Of a stretch of 64,000 nt of DNA, positions 24,774-33,247 are shown piece after piece. Made by a program: the position numbers and the translations under genes. The DNA is taken from contig NZ_JAWLVJ010000003.1 in NCBI RefSeq assembly GCF_033100395.1, positions 168,170-232,169 on the forward strand. The letters run 5' to 3'. Source of the DNA: Terasakiella sp033100395 (lineage in GTDB: Bacteria > Pseudomonadota > Alphaproteobacteria > Rhodospirillales > Terasakiellaceae). Positions within the stretch are counted from its first letter, which is position 1. Every line of letters begins with the position of its first letter. A model generated the notes under the pieces. That model searched no databases and was not told where the DNA came from. It saw only the letters and a list, made by a program, of their open reading frames with translations.

Positions 24774-26798
24774 ATGAAAAATCAAAAGCTCTATAAACGC
24801 CTTCATTTTCTGCTTGTGATCACCGGGGGGTTTCCGGCCGCCTTTGTTGGCTTGGCAAGTTCCCCGCTGTTTCCACAAGTGGGCGTCTGGCATGAGTCCG
24901 AACCGCTTATTATTGGGCTGTTTCTCGCGGGTATGATCAATGCAGTATCCGTTTTGCTTGGACTGGTTCTTTATCCCAACCTGATGCGCCGCTGTCTGTC
25001 TCATCCCATTGTTTTGATCCCGATAGCGCTTGGTTTTTATTCTCTTTTATTGATCCCGTTTGGTGCACCTGCACTGAGCCAGCTTTTGGGAAGTGAGCAA
25101 ACCGGACTGGGCGCTGCCTGGTTTTTCTGTTTGGGGATCATCACCATTAACGCCCGTTTCATCTTGAGGAGCTACCCGAAGTATTTGGTGAAAGTTATTG
25201 TAATTACATTTGTTTTTGGGTGTGTCCTGTTGTCGTTGATGACGGTCTTTGGGCATGATCGATGGCGGATGTTCTCTTTCAATGATCATATCGGTTTCTG
25301 GGCGATTTATCTGTGGCCGCTGATTTTCTTTGTGATCAAGCGCCCCTCCTTTGCCTTTCTTGCTGCGATCTTCCCATGTTTTTTGATTGTTGATCTCAGT
25401 GACAATTTTTCTGCCGTCCTGACCATGTGTGGCGTTGTTTTCATCACTGTTCTTTTGCATTACACCCGTTCATTTGGTTTGCCCCATCAGACAGCATCAA
25501 AGATTGGTGCTGGGCTGGGCGTTTTAACGGTGTGTTTTATTTTTACCGTGGTTTGGTTGTTTGATGGAAATTCGCCCATCTATGAAAACCTGTCCAATAA
25601 AATTGCCTCCACCATGCATTCGCGCCATTTGTTGCTGGGTGTGGTGACGGACAGTTCGTTTGGCGATGTATCAAACCTGCTGCTGGGCAATGGCTGGGGC
25701 AGCTTTGCGGATCTGATGATGAAGAATGTGCCGTTTGACAAGACAGCGACTTTCTTCACCGGAAATATGGCTAATATCCAAAGTGACAGCTGGATTTGGG
25801 ATAGTCTTCTGCGCTTTGATTTCCACAGCCACAATCTGTTTGTGGAAACCCTTGGCAGCATCGGGCTGGTTGGTTTGTTTCTGCTACTGGCCTATTTTTA
25901 CAGCCTGATCAGATATGCCAAGCCGCAGTATTTTGCGCTGAGTTTTGCAACGGTTATCGGCTTGATCCTGTTGAATTCCATGTGGTTCCAAATGCCTTCT
26001 ACACTGGCGATGATGGCGATTGCCTTTGGGGCGCTAAGTGGTGAATTTAAAATGCCAAAGGTCTCTGAGAAGGCGTCGATGGCGGTTGTGGGGCTGGTTG
26101 CACTGATCCTGGCCTATGGCGCTGTTCAAGCGCAAAGCCTGGCTGTGACTGGGGATGCGCAGGTTCGCGTAAACCTTGGTCCCCAGGATCATCATCATGA
26201 CGCCTGCCCGATTGTGATGGACGATGGACAGAAGAACGGGCATCATTTTTCCGAACTCTTTAAAAACTATACCCATATTTTCAATGCCAAACTGGAAGAA
26301 CGAAGCCAACAGGTCGTTGATCAGGATTGGCAACGCTTGTCTGGTTTTTTGTGTGAAGCGGATCGTCGCCTTCAGGACAATCAGGAACTGGTTTCTGGCG
26401 TGCGTGCCCTGATGGCGCGCGGCGATTATCTTTATCGTTTTCGCGAACATGTACAGGCCCGCCCTGCCCTTTATCAGGCGATGACTGAAGGCTGGCAGAA
26501 CAATCTGGATCAGGTGATGGTGTTGGCGCCGAAGCGATTTGATCTTGCCGTTCCTTACTTTAACTGGTTGTTGGAAACCGGGCAGGAAGCTGACCTTCTG
26601 AAACGGGCTGAAAAGGCCGTTGCGTATGAGGCTACACGTCCCATTGGTCTGTGGTTTTCAGGCATTGTCCAGTTGAATGATCCTGCGCAGAAAGATAAGG
26701 CCATCAGCAACCTGAAACAGGCGCTATCATTGGGGATTGAACGTTTCTTCCCGGTTGAAGAAGGCCTGAAACAAGCCTTGGTAGCCTTGCCGGGTTAA
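24774..26798 (+). CDS. O-antigen ligase/polymerase-like membrane protein with soluble C-terminal tail
   Basis: A 674-residue protein. The first 450 residues contain about a dozen hydrophobic helices. A large loop between late helices carries the Wzy/WaaL-type motif SHNLFVETLGSIGLVGL near residue 363, where His is typical of this superfamily. After about residue 455 there is a soluble, helical region of over 200 residues with TPR-like character (YFNWLLETGQEADLLKRAEKA and later repeats). Such proteins join polysaccharide units or attach them to lipid A or proteins. No sugar-biosynthesis genes lie beside it, so the substrate is open. A small cytosolic gene follows 10 bases after the stop. Confidence 0.7.
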   Translation: MKNQKLYKRLHFLLVITGGFPAAFVGLASSPLFPQVGVWHESEPLIIGLFLAGMINAVSVLLGLVLYPNLMRRCLSHPIVLIPIALGFYSLLLIPFGAPALSQLLGSEQTGLGAAWFFCLGIITINARFILRSYPKYLVKVIVITFVFGCVLLSLMTVFGHDRWRMFSFNDHIGFWAIYLWPLIFFVIKRPSFAFLAAIFPCFLIVDLSDNFSAVLTMCGVVFITVLLHYTRSFGLPHQTASKIGAGLGVLTVCFIFTVVWLFDGNSPIYENLSNKIASTMHSRHLLLGVVTDSSFGDVSNLLLGNGWGSFADLMMKNVPFDKTATFFTGNMANIQSDSWIWDSLLRFDFHSHNLFVETLGSIGLVGLFLLLAYFYSLIRYAKPQYFALSFATVIGLILLNSMWFQMPSTLAMMAIAFGALSGEFKMPKVSEKASMAVVGLVALILAYGAVQAQSLAVTGDAQVRVNLGPQDHHHDACPIVMDDGQKNGHHFSELFKNYTHIFNAKLEERSQQVVDQDWQRLSGFLCEADRRLQDNQELVSGVRALMARGDYLYRFREHVQARPALYQAMTEGWQNNLDQVMVLAPKRFDLAVPYFNWLLETGQEADLLKRAEKAVAYEATRPIGLWFSGIVQLNDPAQKDKAISNLKQALSLGIERFFPVEEGLKQALVALPG

Positions 26799-26808
26799 GG
26801 AGGATGTG

Positions 26809-27012
26809 ATGGGTGAAGCCAGAAAAACATTTATCGTCCAGCTGCCAAAAGATGCGGATTTCAAGGCTATCCGGACAAAAGCCTATGAAGAGAAAGCCGT
26901 CGTCCTGATGCCCGCCCATCAAAACCACGGGCGCGATGGCCTGAAAGCTTACAAGTTGAAAGGCACGCAATCGCAGTATGACTGGTTCAAGGCGACTTTT
27001 TGTGAAGATTAG
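26809..27012 (+). CDS. Small conserved-looking protein of unknown function
   Basis: A 67-residue cytoplasmic protein, MGEARKTFIVQLPKDADF at its start, mixed alpha/beta in character, ending in WFKATFCED. The ATG at 26809 has an excellent ribosome site (AAGGAGG, 5 bases upstream), so the gene is likely real and co-transcribed with the ligase-like gene before it. I do not recognise a family. Its 3' end overlaps the convergent ycaQ gene by 26 bp. Confidence 0.7.
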   Translation: MGEARKTFIVQLPKDADFKAIRTKAYEEKAVVLMPAHQNHGRDGLKAYKLKGTQSQYDWFKATFCED

Positions 27013-28192
27013 CTTTTAACGCCTTTTTCAGCACGGTTTTGAATTTATGGGGCGATGCTTTTTCGATCTGGATGGTGTCGCACTGGTTAAATTGGGCAGA
27101 ACGCTGTAATTCTTCAGCCAGTGCAGCAAAGAAACTATCCGGGTCTGTGATCTTTTTTTCAAAATAGATACTGAGAACATTCAAAACACCCTCTTTGCGC
27201 AGTGCCTTGCAATCTGCCCGTCCGACCAGTTGATTTTCATACAGGATGGGCAGGCAGAAATAGCCATACTGGCGTTTCGCCTGCGGTGTATAACATTCCA
27301 GACGATAGGAAAAGTTAAAGAGGTTCTGTGCTCTGTCCCTGTTGATGACGGCGTTGTCAAAGGGCGACAGGATTTTGATGTTGCCTTCTTTCGCTTGCAA
27401 TGAAGTCTCTAGAATATTTGGCAGGGCATAGATATTGTCATGCTGTTCAATCTCCCCTGCCCGCACAGCTTCGTCCAATTGCCTCTGGACCTCTTTCTTC
27501 AAGGGTGCAGTGGATTTACCATGGAGGATGTAATCAAGGCTGGCAAAGCCGTTGGCGTGCAAGGTGGTCTTGATTAAATAGTCCGCGTATTCCGCCTCTG
27601 TCGGACTGCGTGTTGAGATATGGGATGGCAGGACATTTTCTGTCAGATCATAGACTCGTTCCATCTTTTCTCTTCGGGCTACCATCAGGTCGCCTTGTAG
27701 AAACAGAACCTCCAACGCGCGTTTGACCGGTCGGCTGTTCCAGGCATTTTTCTTTTGCTTGTGGGCTTTGTCTTCTTTGAAATCACGCAGCCGCAAGGGG
27801 CCATTCACCTTGATCCGCTCAATCAGAGACGTCATCAATTTTGTATCGCGGGTTTTGTAATAAGGCGTTTTGCCCGCGCGCATGCGTTCCATAAAGGGTA
27901 TGGCGAAGCGGTAGTCATCGATGGGCAGATAAGAGAGCGCGTGGTGCCAATGTTCGAAAATTTTTTGCTGGCCGAGCAATTGATCCAGATGATCAGGTTT
28001 ATAATCAGAAACGCGATTCCATAAGGTATGATGATGGGCACGTTCAATCACATTGAGTGTATCGATCTGAATATAGCCCAAAGCCTTGATCGCAGTTTCT
28101 ACACCGTCCGGGCCTGTCCCAAAGGCATCGCGGCCATCAAGACCTTGCTTGTTCAGGGCAAGATTGCGCCAGAAATTCAGATCGTGCGTCAA
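26987..28192 (-). CDS. ycaQ: YcaQ-family DNA glycosylase (AlkZ-like, winged-helix)
   Basis: A 401-residue member of the HTH_42 family. The catalytic QxD-type motif is in LGYIQIDTLNVIERAHHHTLWNR near residues 38-60, matching the YcaQ (QID) branch rather than AlkZ proper (QxQ). The rest is three winged-helix modules rich in basic residues. Family members unhook interstrand crosslinks and remove alkylated bases. A small gene precedes it by 5 bases and is probably co-transcribed. Confidence 0.88.
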   Translation of the reverse strand: MTHDLNFWRNLALNKQGLDGRDAFGTGPDGVETAIKALGYIQIDTLNVIERAHHHTLWNRVSDYKPDHLDQLLGQQKIFEHWHHALSYLPIDDYRFAIPFMERMRAGKTPYYKTRDTKLMTSLIERIKVNGPLRLRDFKEDKAHKQKKNAWNSRPVKRALEVLFLQGDLMVARREKMERVYDLTENVLPSHISTRSPTEAEYADYLIKTTLHANGFASLDYILHGKSTAPLKKEVQRQLDEAVRAGEIEQHDNIYALPNILETSLQAKEGNIKILSPFDNAVINRDRAQNLFNFSYRLECYTPQAKRQYGYFCLPILYENQLVGRADCKALRKEGVLNVLSIYFEKKITDPDSFFAALAEELQRSAQFNQCDTIQIEKASPHKFKTVLKKALKANLHKKSP

Positions 28193-28197
28193 GGGAC

Positions 28198-28422
28198 CTA
28201 TTTACCTTGCGCTTTTCGTTCTTTTTCAGCAGCCAGGCGTAAGGCTTTGAGGTTGCGGCTTTTTTCCTGATTTTTCTTGCGCGTTTCTTCTTTGGCTTTA
28301 ATCAGTGCGTCGTCTTTGATCTTTGGGGGCTTGCTGTCCTGAAATTCAGGTTGGTCGCCTCGTTCGATCGCGGCAATCATTTTGTCGTCTGCTGTATTTG
28401 GTCGTGTTGATCCGGAACCCAT
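28198..28422 (-). CDS. Small charged protein upstream of ycaQ
   Basis: A 74-residue hydrophilic protein, rich in Lys, Glu, Ala and Arg, with a predicted long C-terminal helix (residues 40-74). No signal peptide or membrane segment. I do not recognise a family. The spacing of 5 bases to ycaQ suggests a two-gene operon, but there is no functional evidence. Confidence 0.6.
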   Translation of the reverse strand: MGSGSTRPNTADDKMIAAIERGDQPEFQDSKPPKIKDDALIKAKEETRKKNQEKSRNLKALRLAAEKERKAQGK

Positions 28423-28492
28423 AACGCTACCCTCATGTCTGTTACTGATTACGATTGGTCTATCTTAACCTTATCACGATCATATGAAAGAT

Positions 28493-29401
28493 TTATTGTG
28501 GCTTTCGCTGTTCTTTCTCTTGAAAAGTCCAGGCGATAAAGCGGCTGACCTTTTGCCCTTGGGCCATATCAACGATTTTAAATTCCCGCGCACCAGACTT
28601 TTTAACCAATCTTTCCAAAGGTTTAAGGTTTTCTTTTTTAGATACGAGCGATGTAAACCAGCCCACTTGATCTTTAAAGGACACACTTTCTTCAATCATG
28701 CGGGCAATGAACTTCATCTCGCCACCCGGGCACCAAAGCTCGGCTTTCTGCCCGCCGAAGTTCAGCTTTTTTGACGGACCTTTACCCAGGTTTTTCCATT
28801 TCCGCTGTGTGCCCTTCTGTGCTGCGGCGGCAGAGGCATGGAACGGTGGATTACACATGGTCAGCTGGAAGCGGTCTTTGGGGCCAATGATACCGTTAAA
28901 CAGCTGCTTGCGGTTTGTTTGATGGCGGATGTTGATGTTCAGCTTATTTCGCTTGCAGATGGCCTTGGCATTCTGGATGGCCTGTACGTCAATATCTGTC
29001 CCGCTAAAGTGCCAGCCATATTCGGCGTGTCCGATTAAAGGATAGATCAGGTTGGCGCCGGTCCCGATATCCAGCACCCTCACCTCACGCCCTATTGGGA
29101 TTCCTCCGGTATTATCTTCGGCCAGAAGGTCAGCGAGGTAATGAATATAGTCTGCGCGACCCGGAATGGGCGGACAGAGGAAGTTATCGGGGATCTCCCA
29201 AAAACTTACGCCATAATAGCTTTTCAGCAGCGCCTGATTAAGGGTACGCACCCCTTTGTCATCCTGAAAATCAATGGTGGTCTGGCCTGATGGGTTCTTA
29301 CGGGTGAAGCTTTTAAGCGCAGGCGTGCCTTTGATCAGGCGGGCAAAATCATATCCGTGGATATGTTTGTTGCGGGGGTGAAGCTTGGTGCTGCTGCTCA
29401 T
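28493..29401 (-). CDS. rlmF: 23S rRNA (adenine-N6)-methyltransferase RlmF
   Basis: A 302-residue methyltransferase expected to modify A1618 of 23S rRNA with S-adenosylmethionine. Motif I is VLDIGTGANLIYPLIG, the acidic residue of motif II is in SGTDIDVQAIQNA, and the catalytic NPPF is in TMCNPPFHAS. The start region LHPRNKHIHGYDF is typical of RlmF. The ATG at 29401 is preferred over an in-frame upstream start at 29452 because it begins just before the conserved N-terminus. It stands alone. Confidence 0.92.
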   Translation of the reverse strand: MSSSTKLHPRNKHIHGYDFARLIKGTPALKSFTRKNPSGQTTIDFQDDKGVRTLNQALLKSYYGVSFWEIPDNFLCPPIPGRADYIHYLADLLAEDNTGGIPIGREVRVLDIGTGANLIYPLIGHAEYGWHFSGTDIDVQAIQNAKAICKRNKLNINIRHQTNRKQLFNGIIGPKDRFQLTMCNPPFHASAAAAQKGTQRKWKNLGKGPSKKLNFGGQKAELWCPGGEMKFIARMIEESVSFKDQVGWFTSLVSKKENLKPLERLVKKSGAREFKIVDMAQGQKVSRFIAWTFQEKEQRKPQ

Positions 29402-29467
29402 AAGGGGCCTGTCAGGTGATCTTGCGTGCGTTCCAAGGTCTTTATAGATCACCAGGCCGGGAACTCA

Positions 29468-29502
29468 ATAAAAAAGGCCTCTGGATGGGTGTCAGAGGCC
29501 TT
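29468..29502 (-). terminator. Intrinsic terminator of the cytochrome b561 gene
   Basis: On the minus strand AAGGCCTCTG and CAGAGGCCTT form a perfect 10-bp stem (29474-29483 with 29493-29502) followed by six or more T, starting 10 bases after the stop codon. Confidence 0.88.
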
Positions 29503-29511
29503 GAGGATGTT

Positions 29512-30051
29512 TTAGGAATTGAGAGGATTGATCCGTTTCAGGGTCGCATCCCTGTCTATCACATGATGTTTCAACGCTCCTGCGATATGCAGGCCGAGCA
29601 AAAGGAAGGTAGCGGGTACCAGATAATGGTGGATTGCGCCAAATACATCGCCGATGGCTTCATCCTTTGTCACCATTGGTGCAATTTCAAACAAGCCGAA
29701 AAATGCCGCCGGATAACCCTTGAACCAGGACATCATCAGCCCAGTGATGGGAAAGCCCAGCATGATGACATACAGCCCGATTTTCACGAGTTTGGAAAGT
29801 GTTTGTTCCAGTTTTGTGTGGCTCTCAAGTGCTTGTGGTGCGTTGGAGCGGGTATATTCCAGAAGACGGGCGATCACCAGCATCAAGCCGGCAAGCCCGA
29901 TGCTTTTATGGATAAAGATCATCTGAAACAACTTCGGCCCACGCTCCAGATCCTCCATATAAAGCCCCACGCCAAAAGCGGCGATAAAGATCACGCCACC
30001 AATCAAGTGCAGGTTTCGTGTCACCAACGAATATTTCACATGTTGTTTCAT
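29512..30051 (-). CDS. Cytochrome b561 family di-heme membrane protein
   Basis: A 179-residue inner-membrane protein with four helices. Candidate heme-ligating His lie in RNLHLIGG (helix 1), IFIHKSIG (helix 2), AIHHYLVP and GLHIAGALKHH (last helices), as in the CybB-type b561 family, which oxidises quinol or passes electrons to small acceptors such as superoxide. The ATG at 30051 is used, with AGGGACAG before it; a longer reading from 30099 adds a non-homologous extension. Confidence 0.88.
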   Translation of the reverse strand: MKQHVKYSLVTRNLHLIGGVIFIAAFGVGLYMEDLERGPKLFQMIFIHKSIGLAGLMLVIARLLEYTRSNAPQALESHTKLEQTLSKLVKIGLYVIMLGFPITGLMMSWFKGYPAAFFGLFEIAPMVTKDEAIGDVFGAIHHYLVPATFLLLGLHIAGALKHHVIDRDATLKRINPLNS

Positions 30052-30159
30052 CAATCTGTCCCTTGAAATAATAAAAATGAGATTGATGGGAATAAACACC
30101 CGCGCTGTAACAGGATGATGTCTGTCGCAGTGCGGTTTTGTAACAAAAGGTAACGGAAA

Positions 30160-30930
30160 TTAATTCGTCAACGTATCCAAGAATATCAAATGGTGCCGTC
30201 TGACGATTTCATCATAGTCACCGCTGTCTCTGAGCTGTTGCAAGCCTGTGTTAAAGGCGGCCATAAGCTCGTCTTTTTGGGGGTGACTGTGGGAGATGCC
30301 CAAGGAGTTGGGGTTCTGGCCGGGCAGGAAATTAAGTGTTCGAACCAGATCGAGGGTGCCCATGGCTTTGCGTGCAGACGTGATGCCTTCTTCATACGCC
30401 AGTTCGATAAAATCAACGCGGCCTTCTTTCAGAAATTTAAAGCAGGTGACCATATCTGGTGGGCGCACAAGGTTAATTTCGTGGTTGGCAACCATCTGTT
30501 CAAATTTACCATGGAGTGTGTAGGCCAAGGGACGACATAGGCGCAAACCCGTTAGCTCTTCAATTTCGTCGGCATGAATGCTTGATTCCTTCATCACAAA
30601 GATGCGGCGTTCCAGAACAAAAATCGGGTCGGAAAATTCAAAATCCTTTTCACGTTTTGGCTTTGGCGTCCAGCTGTAGGTCCCATCCACCTTGACCATC
30701 TTGGCTTCATTGTAGGCGCGTTTCCAAGGGAGGAATTTAAGCTCTACCTTGTAGCCTGCATTTTTGAAAGATCGCGTCACGATTTCGCTGAAAGTCCCCT
30801 TCTCAGGCAGTTTTTCAGAGATATGAGGGGGGAATTCTCCGGTGGCCAGGGTGATGACCTTGGTTTCATCTGCGTTTGCTTGGTGGCTAAACAGAAGCAT
30901 TAGCGCCGATATATATATCGCTTTTTTCAT
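30160..30930 (-). CDS. Periplasmic substrate-binding protein, family 3 type
   Basis: A 256-residue secreted protein (signal peptide ending in HQANA, residue 20). The fold pattern is the amino-acid-receptor (SBP_bac_3) one: ITLATGEFPPHISE at the start, GTFSEIVTRSFKNAGYKVEL, then DGTYSWTPKP and EFSDPIFVLE. No permease or ATPase gene is nearby, so it may be an orphan receptor, or a signalling rather than transport protein. The two Cys (LRLCRPLAY and VTCFKFL) could form a disulfide. The ligand is unknown. Confidence 0.82.
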   Translation of the reverse strand: MKKAIYISALMLLFSHQANADETKVITLATGEFPPHISEKLPEKGTFSEIVTRSFKNAGYKVELKFLPWKRAYNEAKMVKVDGTYSWTPKPKREKDFEFSDPIFVLERRIFVMKESSIHADEIEELTGLRLCRPLAYTLHGKFEQMVANHEINLVRPPDMVTCFKFLKEGRVDFIELAYEEGITSARKAMGTLDLVRTLNFLPGQNPNSLGISHSHPQKDELMAAFNTGLQQLRDSGDYDEIVRRHHLIFLDTLTN

Positions 30931-31039
30931 TTCAACACCCTTATTTCGAAAACCTGTACTATATGTATGGATTTAAAATGAAATGTGAATATTTTGTTTG
31001 GAATTTATTACAAACGTGATGTGGTTCCTGAAGAATCAA

Positions 31040-31071
31040 TCAAGGGCTCAACCGATTGGCTAAGCCCTTGA
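31040..31071 (-). terminator. Hairpin downstream of tRNA-Pro
   Basis: TCAAGGGCT (31040-31048) and AGCCCTTGA (31063-31071) form a perfect 9-bp stem just after the tRNA 3' end. The bases that follow on the minus strand are only moderately T-rich, so termination may be incomplete. Confidence 0.55.
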
Positions 31072-31075
31072 TATA

Positions 31076-31152
31076 TGGTCGGGACAACAGGATTCGAACC
31101 TACGACCCCTTCACCCCCAGTGAAGTGCGCTACCAGACTGCGCTATGTCCCG
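31076..31152 (-). tRNA. tRNA-Pro (anticodon GGG)
   Basis: Read on the minus strand the 77-nt gene starts CGGGACA and ends TGTCCCG-A-CCA, with the CCA encoded. The anticodon stem CTTCA/TGAAG encloses the loop CTGGGGG, giving anticodon GGG for proline codon CCC (and CCU by wobble). The T arm has the normal GTTCGAATC. D arm and variable loop are of normal length. Confidence 0.96.
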
Positions 31153-31214
31153 ATCAGGTGTGGGCGGAATATATAGAGGGTTTTCTTTTAGTGCAACGGT
31201 TAGTTTGCAAAAAA

Positions 31215-31853
31215 TTATGCCGCCTGATCAATTTGTTCTTTTATGGATTTAAGCTCGCTCAAGACCTCTTCCAAAATGCTGCGCTGATCATCGTTTAAAC
31301 CTTGTTTCACAACCGTTACTGGGGCTTCTACTGTGTCCGCTGCCGGGTCTGTAATGGGTTCCGGTTCCGGTGCATCGGGCAGAAGGTCCGGGCTGTATTT
31401 AATGTAGGTATCTGACGGCGTATCATCAAGCGCTACGGCGTTATTCAACACATCATCCACCGTTGGTGCCGCTACAGGCTGTGATGCAGCGGTCGATGCA
31501 GGTTGATCAAACAGGCTGGCTTGTGGACTTGCAGGTGCCAGCACATCTACGTCTTCAGCCTCAGCTGGGGCTGCGTTACCTTCATCAATGAATTTACGTG
31601 CGCCTTCTTCACGAAAGAGCTTTTGTACGCCTTTGATGGTGTAGCCTTCATCATGCAAGAGAGATTGCAAGCGGCGCAGAAGTGCAACATCGTCGGGGCG
31701 GTAGTAACGCCGCCCCCCTGCCCGTTTTAAAGGCTTGATCTGTGGGAATTTGCTTTCCCAGAAGCGTAAGACATGTGTGGCAAGGCCGAGTTCTTTTGCC
31801 ACTTCGCTGATGGTGCGAAAGGCATCAGCAGATTTATCGCTTCTGTCTGTCAT
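31215..31853 (-). CDS. MerR-family transcriptional regulator
   Basis: A 212-residue regulator. Residues 13-85 are a MerR winged-helix domain: RTISEVAKELGLATHVLRFW, then KRAGGRRYYRPDDVALLRRL. The middle (about 95-185) is Pro/Ala/Asp-rich and disordered. The last 30 residues are an acidic helix that could be a coiled coil. No effector-binding Cys are apparent. It starts 2 bases after ihfA, a fixed neighbour in this group of bacteria, and downstream of it lies the tRNA. Target genes are unknown. Confidence 0.9.
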   Translation of the reverse strand: MTDRSDKSADAFRTISEVAKELGLATHVLRFWESKFPQIKPLKRAGGRRYYRPDDVALLRRLQSLLHDEGYTIKGVQKLFREEGARKFIDEGNAAPAEAEDVDVLAPASPQASLFDQPASTAASQPVAAPTVDDVLNNAVALDDTPSDTYIKYSPDLLPDAPEPEPITDPAADTVEAPVTVVKQGLNDDQRSILEEVLSELKSIKEQIDQAA

Positions 31854-31855
31854 CG

Positions 31856-32152
31856 TCAGTTGTTTTCGTTAATACGGGCTTTTAAAACCTGTGAAGGGCG
31901 GAAGACCAGGACCTTGCGTGGCAGGATCGGCACTTCTTCGCCAGTTTTTGGGTTACGGCCGATACGCTCCCCCTTGCTGCGCACAGAAAAGCTGCCGAAA
32001 GAGGAGATTTTAACAGTCTCATCATTAGCAAGGGTATCTGCGATCATATCAAGCACGGATTCAAGCAGGTCGGCTGACTCATTGCGGGACAAACCAACTT
32101 CCTGATAAACAGCCTCGGTCAATTGGGCGCGTGTAATGGTTTTCTCATTCAT
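31856..32152 (-). CDS. ihfA: Integration host factor alpha subunit
   Basis: A 98-residue HU/IHF-type DNA-bending protein. It has the N-terminal helices (TRAQLTEAVYQEVGLSR), the conserved strand KISSFGSFSVRSKGERIGRNP and the arm region with GEEVPILPRKVLVFRPSQ that inserts at the DNA kinks. It is needed with IhfB to bend DNA for sigma-54 activators, among other roles, which is relevant to the dctD system in this window. IhfB is not in the window. Confidence 0.95.
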   Translation of the reverse strand: MNEKTITRAQLTEAVYQEVGLSRNESADLLESVLDMIADTLANDETVKISSFGSFSVRSKGERIGRNPKTGEEVPILPRKVLVFRPSQVLKARINENN

Positions 32153-32262
32153 TTGGCGATCCTCGCAAGCTGAATTAACGAACAGGTAATAACGGTACCT
32201 GAGCCTGATTATTCAGTCAATATCAAAGGTTTGGCTTGTTTCATTTAATCAGACAAAAGGTC

Positions 32263-33231
32263 TTACCAGCGAACGAGTGCAGAGCCCCATGTCAGTCCGC
32301 CGCCCATGGCTTCCAGGATCAGAAGATCACCACGTTTGATCCGTCCATCTCGCACCGCAGCATCCAAAGCCAGCGGAATAGAGGCCGCAGAGGTATTTGC
32401 ATGCTGATCGACGGTCACAACCACTTTATCTGCGCTGATTTTCAGTTTTTTTGCAGTGCCGTCCAAAATACGCTTGTTGGCCTGGTGTGGAACGATCCAG
32501 TCGATGTCATCTGAGGTCAGATTGTTTTCTTCCAGGGCTTCCTTGACCACGTCAGCAAGGTTCACAACGGCATGACGGAAAACCTCTTTTCCGGCCATGT
32601 GAACATGCCCTGTGGTTTGGGTCAGGCTTGGTCCGCCATCAACCATCAAAATGTCCTGATGACGCCCATCTGAATGCAAATGGGTGGAAATAATACCGCC
32701 AGATTCGTCAGTTGCGTCTTCTGCGCGCAGAATAACGGCACCTGCACCATCGCCAAACAGAACGCATGTTGTGCGATCTTCCCAGTCCAAAAGGCGGGTA
32801 AAGGTTTCTGCGCCAATAACAAGGGCCGTTTTGCCCTGCCCGGCTTTGAGGAAGTTATCGGCAGTTGCCAATGCATACATAAAGCCGGAACAAACAGCTT
32901 GTACGTCCATCGCAAAACCATGGTTGATGCCCAGCTGGGCCTGCACCTTGGTTGCCGTCGATGGGAAAGTGTTGTCCGGCGTGGTGGTGCCCAGGATGAT
33001 CAGATCAATTTCCTGTGCATCAATACCGGCATGTTCAATGGCTTTTAAGGCAGCTTTGCGCGCCAGATCGGATGTCAGTTCATCTTTCGGCGCGATATAG
33101 CGTTGTTTGATGCCTGTACGCGCGACAATCCAGTCGTCTGATGTATCGACAGTTTTTGCCAATTCATCATTGGTTACGCAATTGTCAGGAAGATAAGATC
33201 CACATCCGAGAATTTTTGAACGTAAAGCCAT
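32263..33231 (-). CDS. fabH: Beta-ketoacyl-ACP synthase III
   Basis: A 322-residue enzyme that condenses acetyl-CoA with malonyl-ACP to start fatty-acid synthesis. The catalytic Cys is in AVCSGFMYAL, His in IVPHQANKRI, and Asn in DQHANTSAASIP. N-terminal ILGCGSYLPDNCVTNDELAK and the CoA-binding WIVARTGIKQR are typical. It follows plsX by 16 bases and precedes ihfA, the usual alphaproteobacterial order. Confidence 0.96.
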   Translation of the reverse strand: MALRSKILGCGSYLPDNCVTNDELAKTVDTSDDWIVARTGIKQRYIAPKDELTSDLARKAALKAIEHAGIDAQEIDLIILGTTTPDNTFPSTATKVQAQLGINHGFAMDVQAVCSGFMYALATADNFLKAGQGKTALVIGAETFTRLLDWEDRTTCVLFGDGAGAVILRAEDATDESGGIISTHLHSDGRHQDILMVDGGPSLTQTTGHVHMAGKEVFRHAVVNLADVVKEALEENNLTSDDIDWIVPHQANKRILDGTAKKLKISADKVVVTVDQHANTSAASIPLALDAAVRDGRIKRGDLLILEAMGGGLTWGSALVRW

Positions 33232-33247
33232 TTAATGTCGCCACCCC

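Noticed and set aside
31056..31298. Plus-strand open frame across the tRNA
   Set aside because: It runs through the reverse complement of tRNA-Pro, and such frames are artefacts of tRNA sequence.
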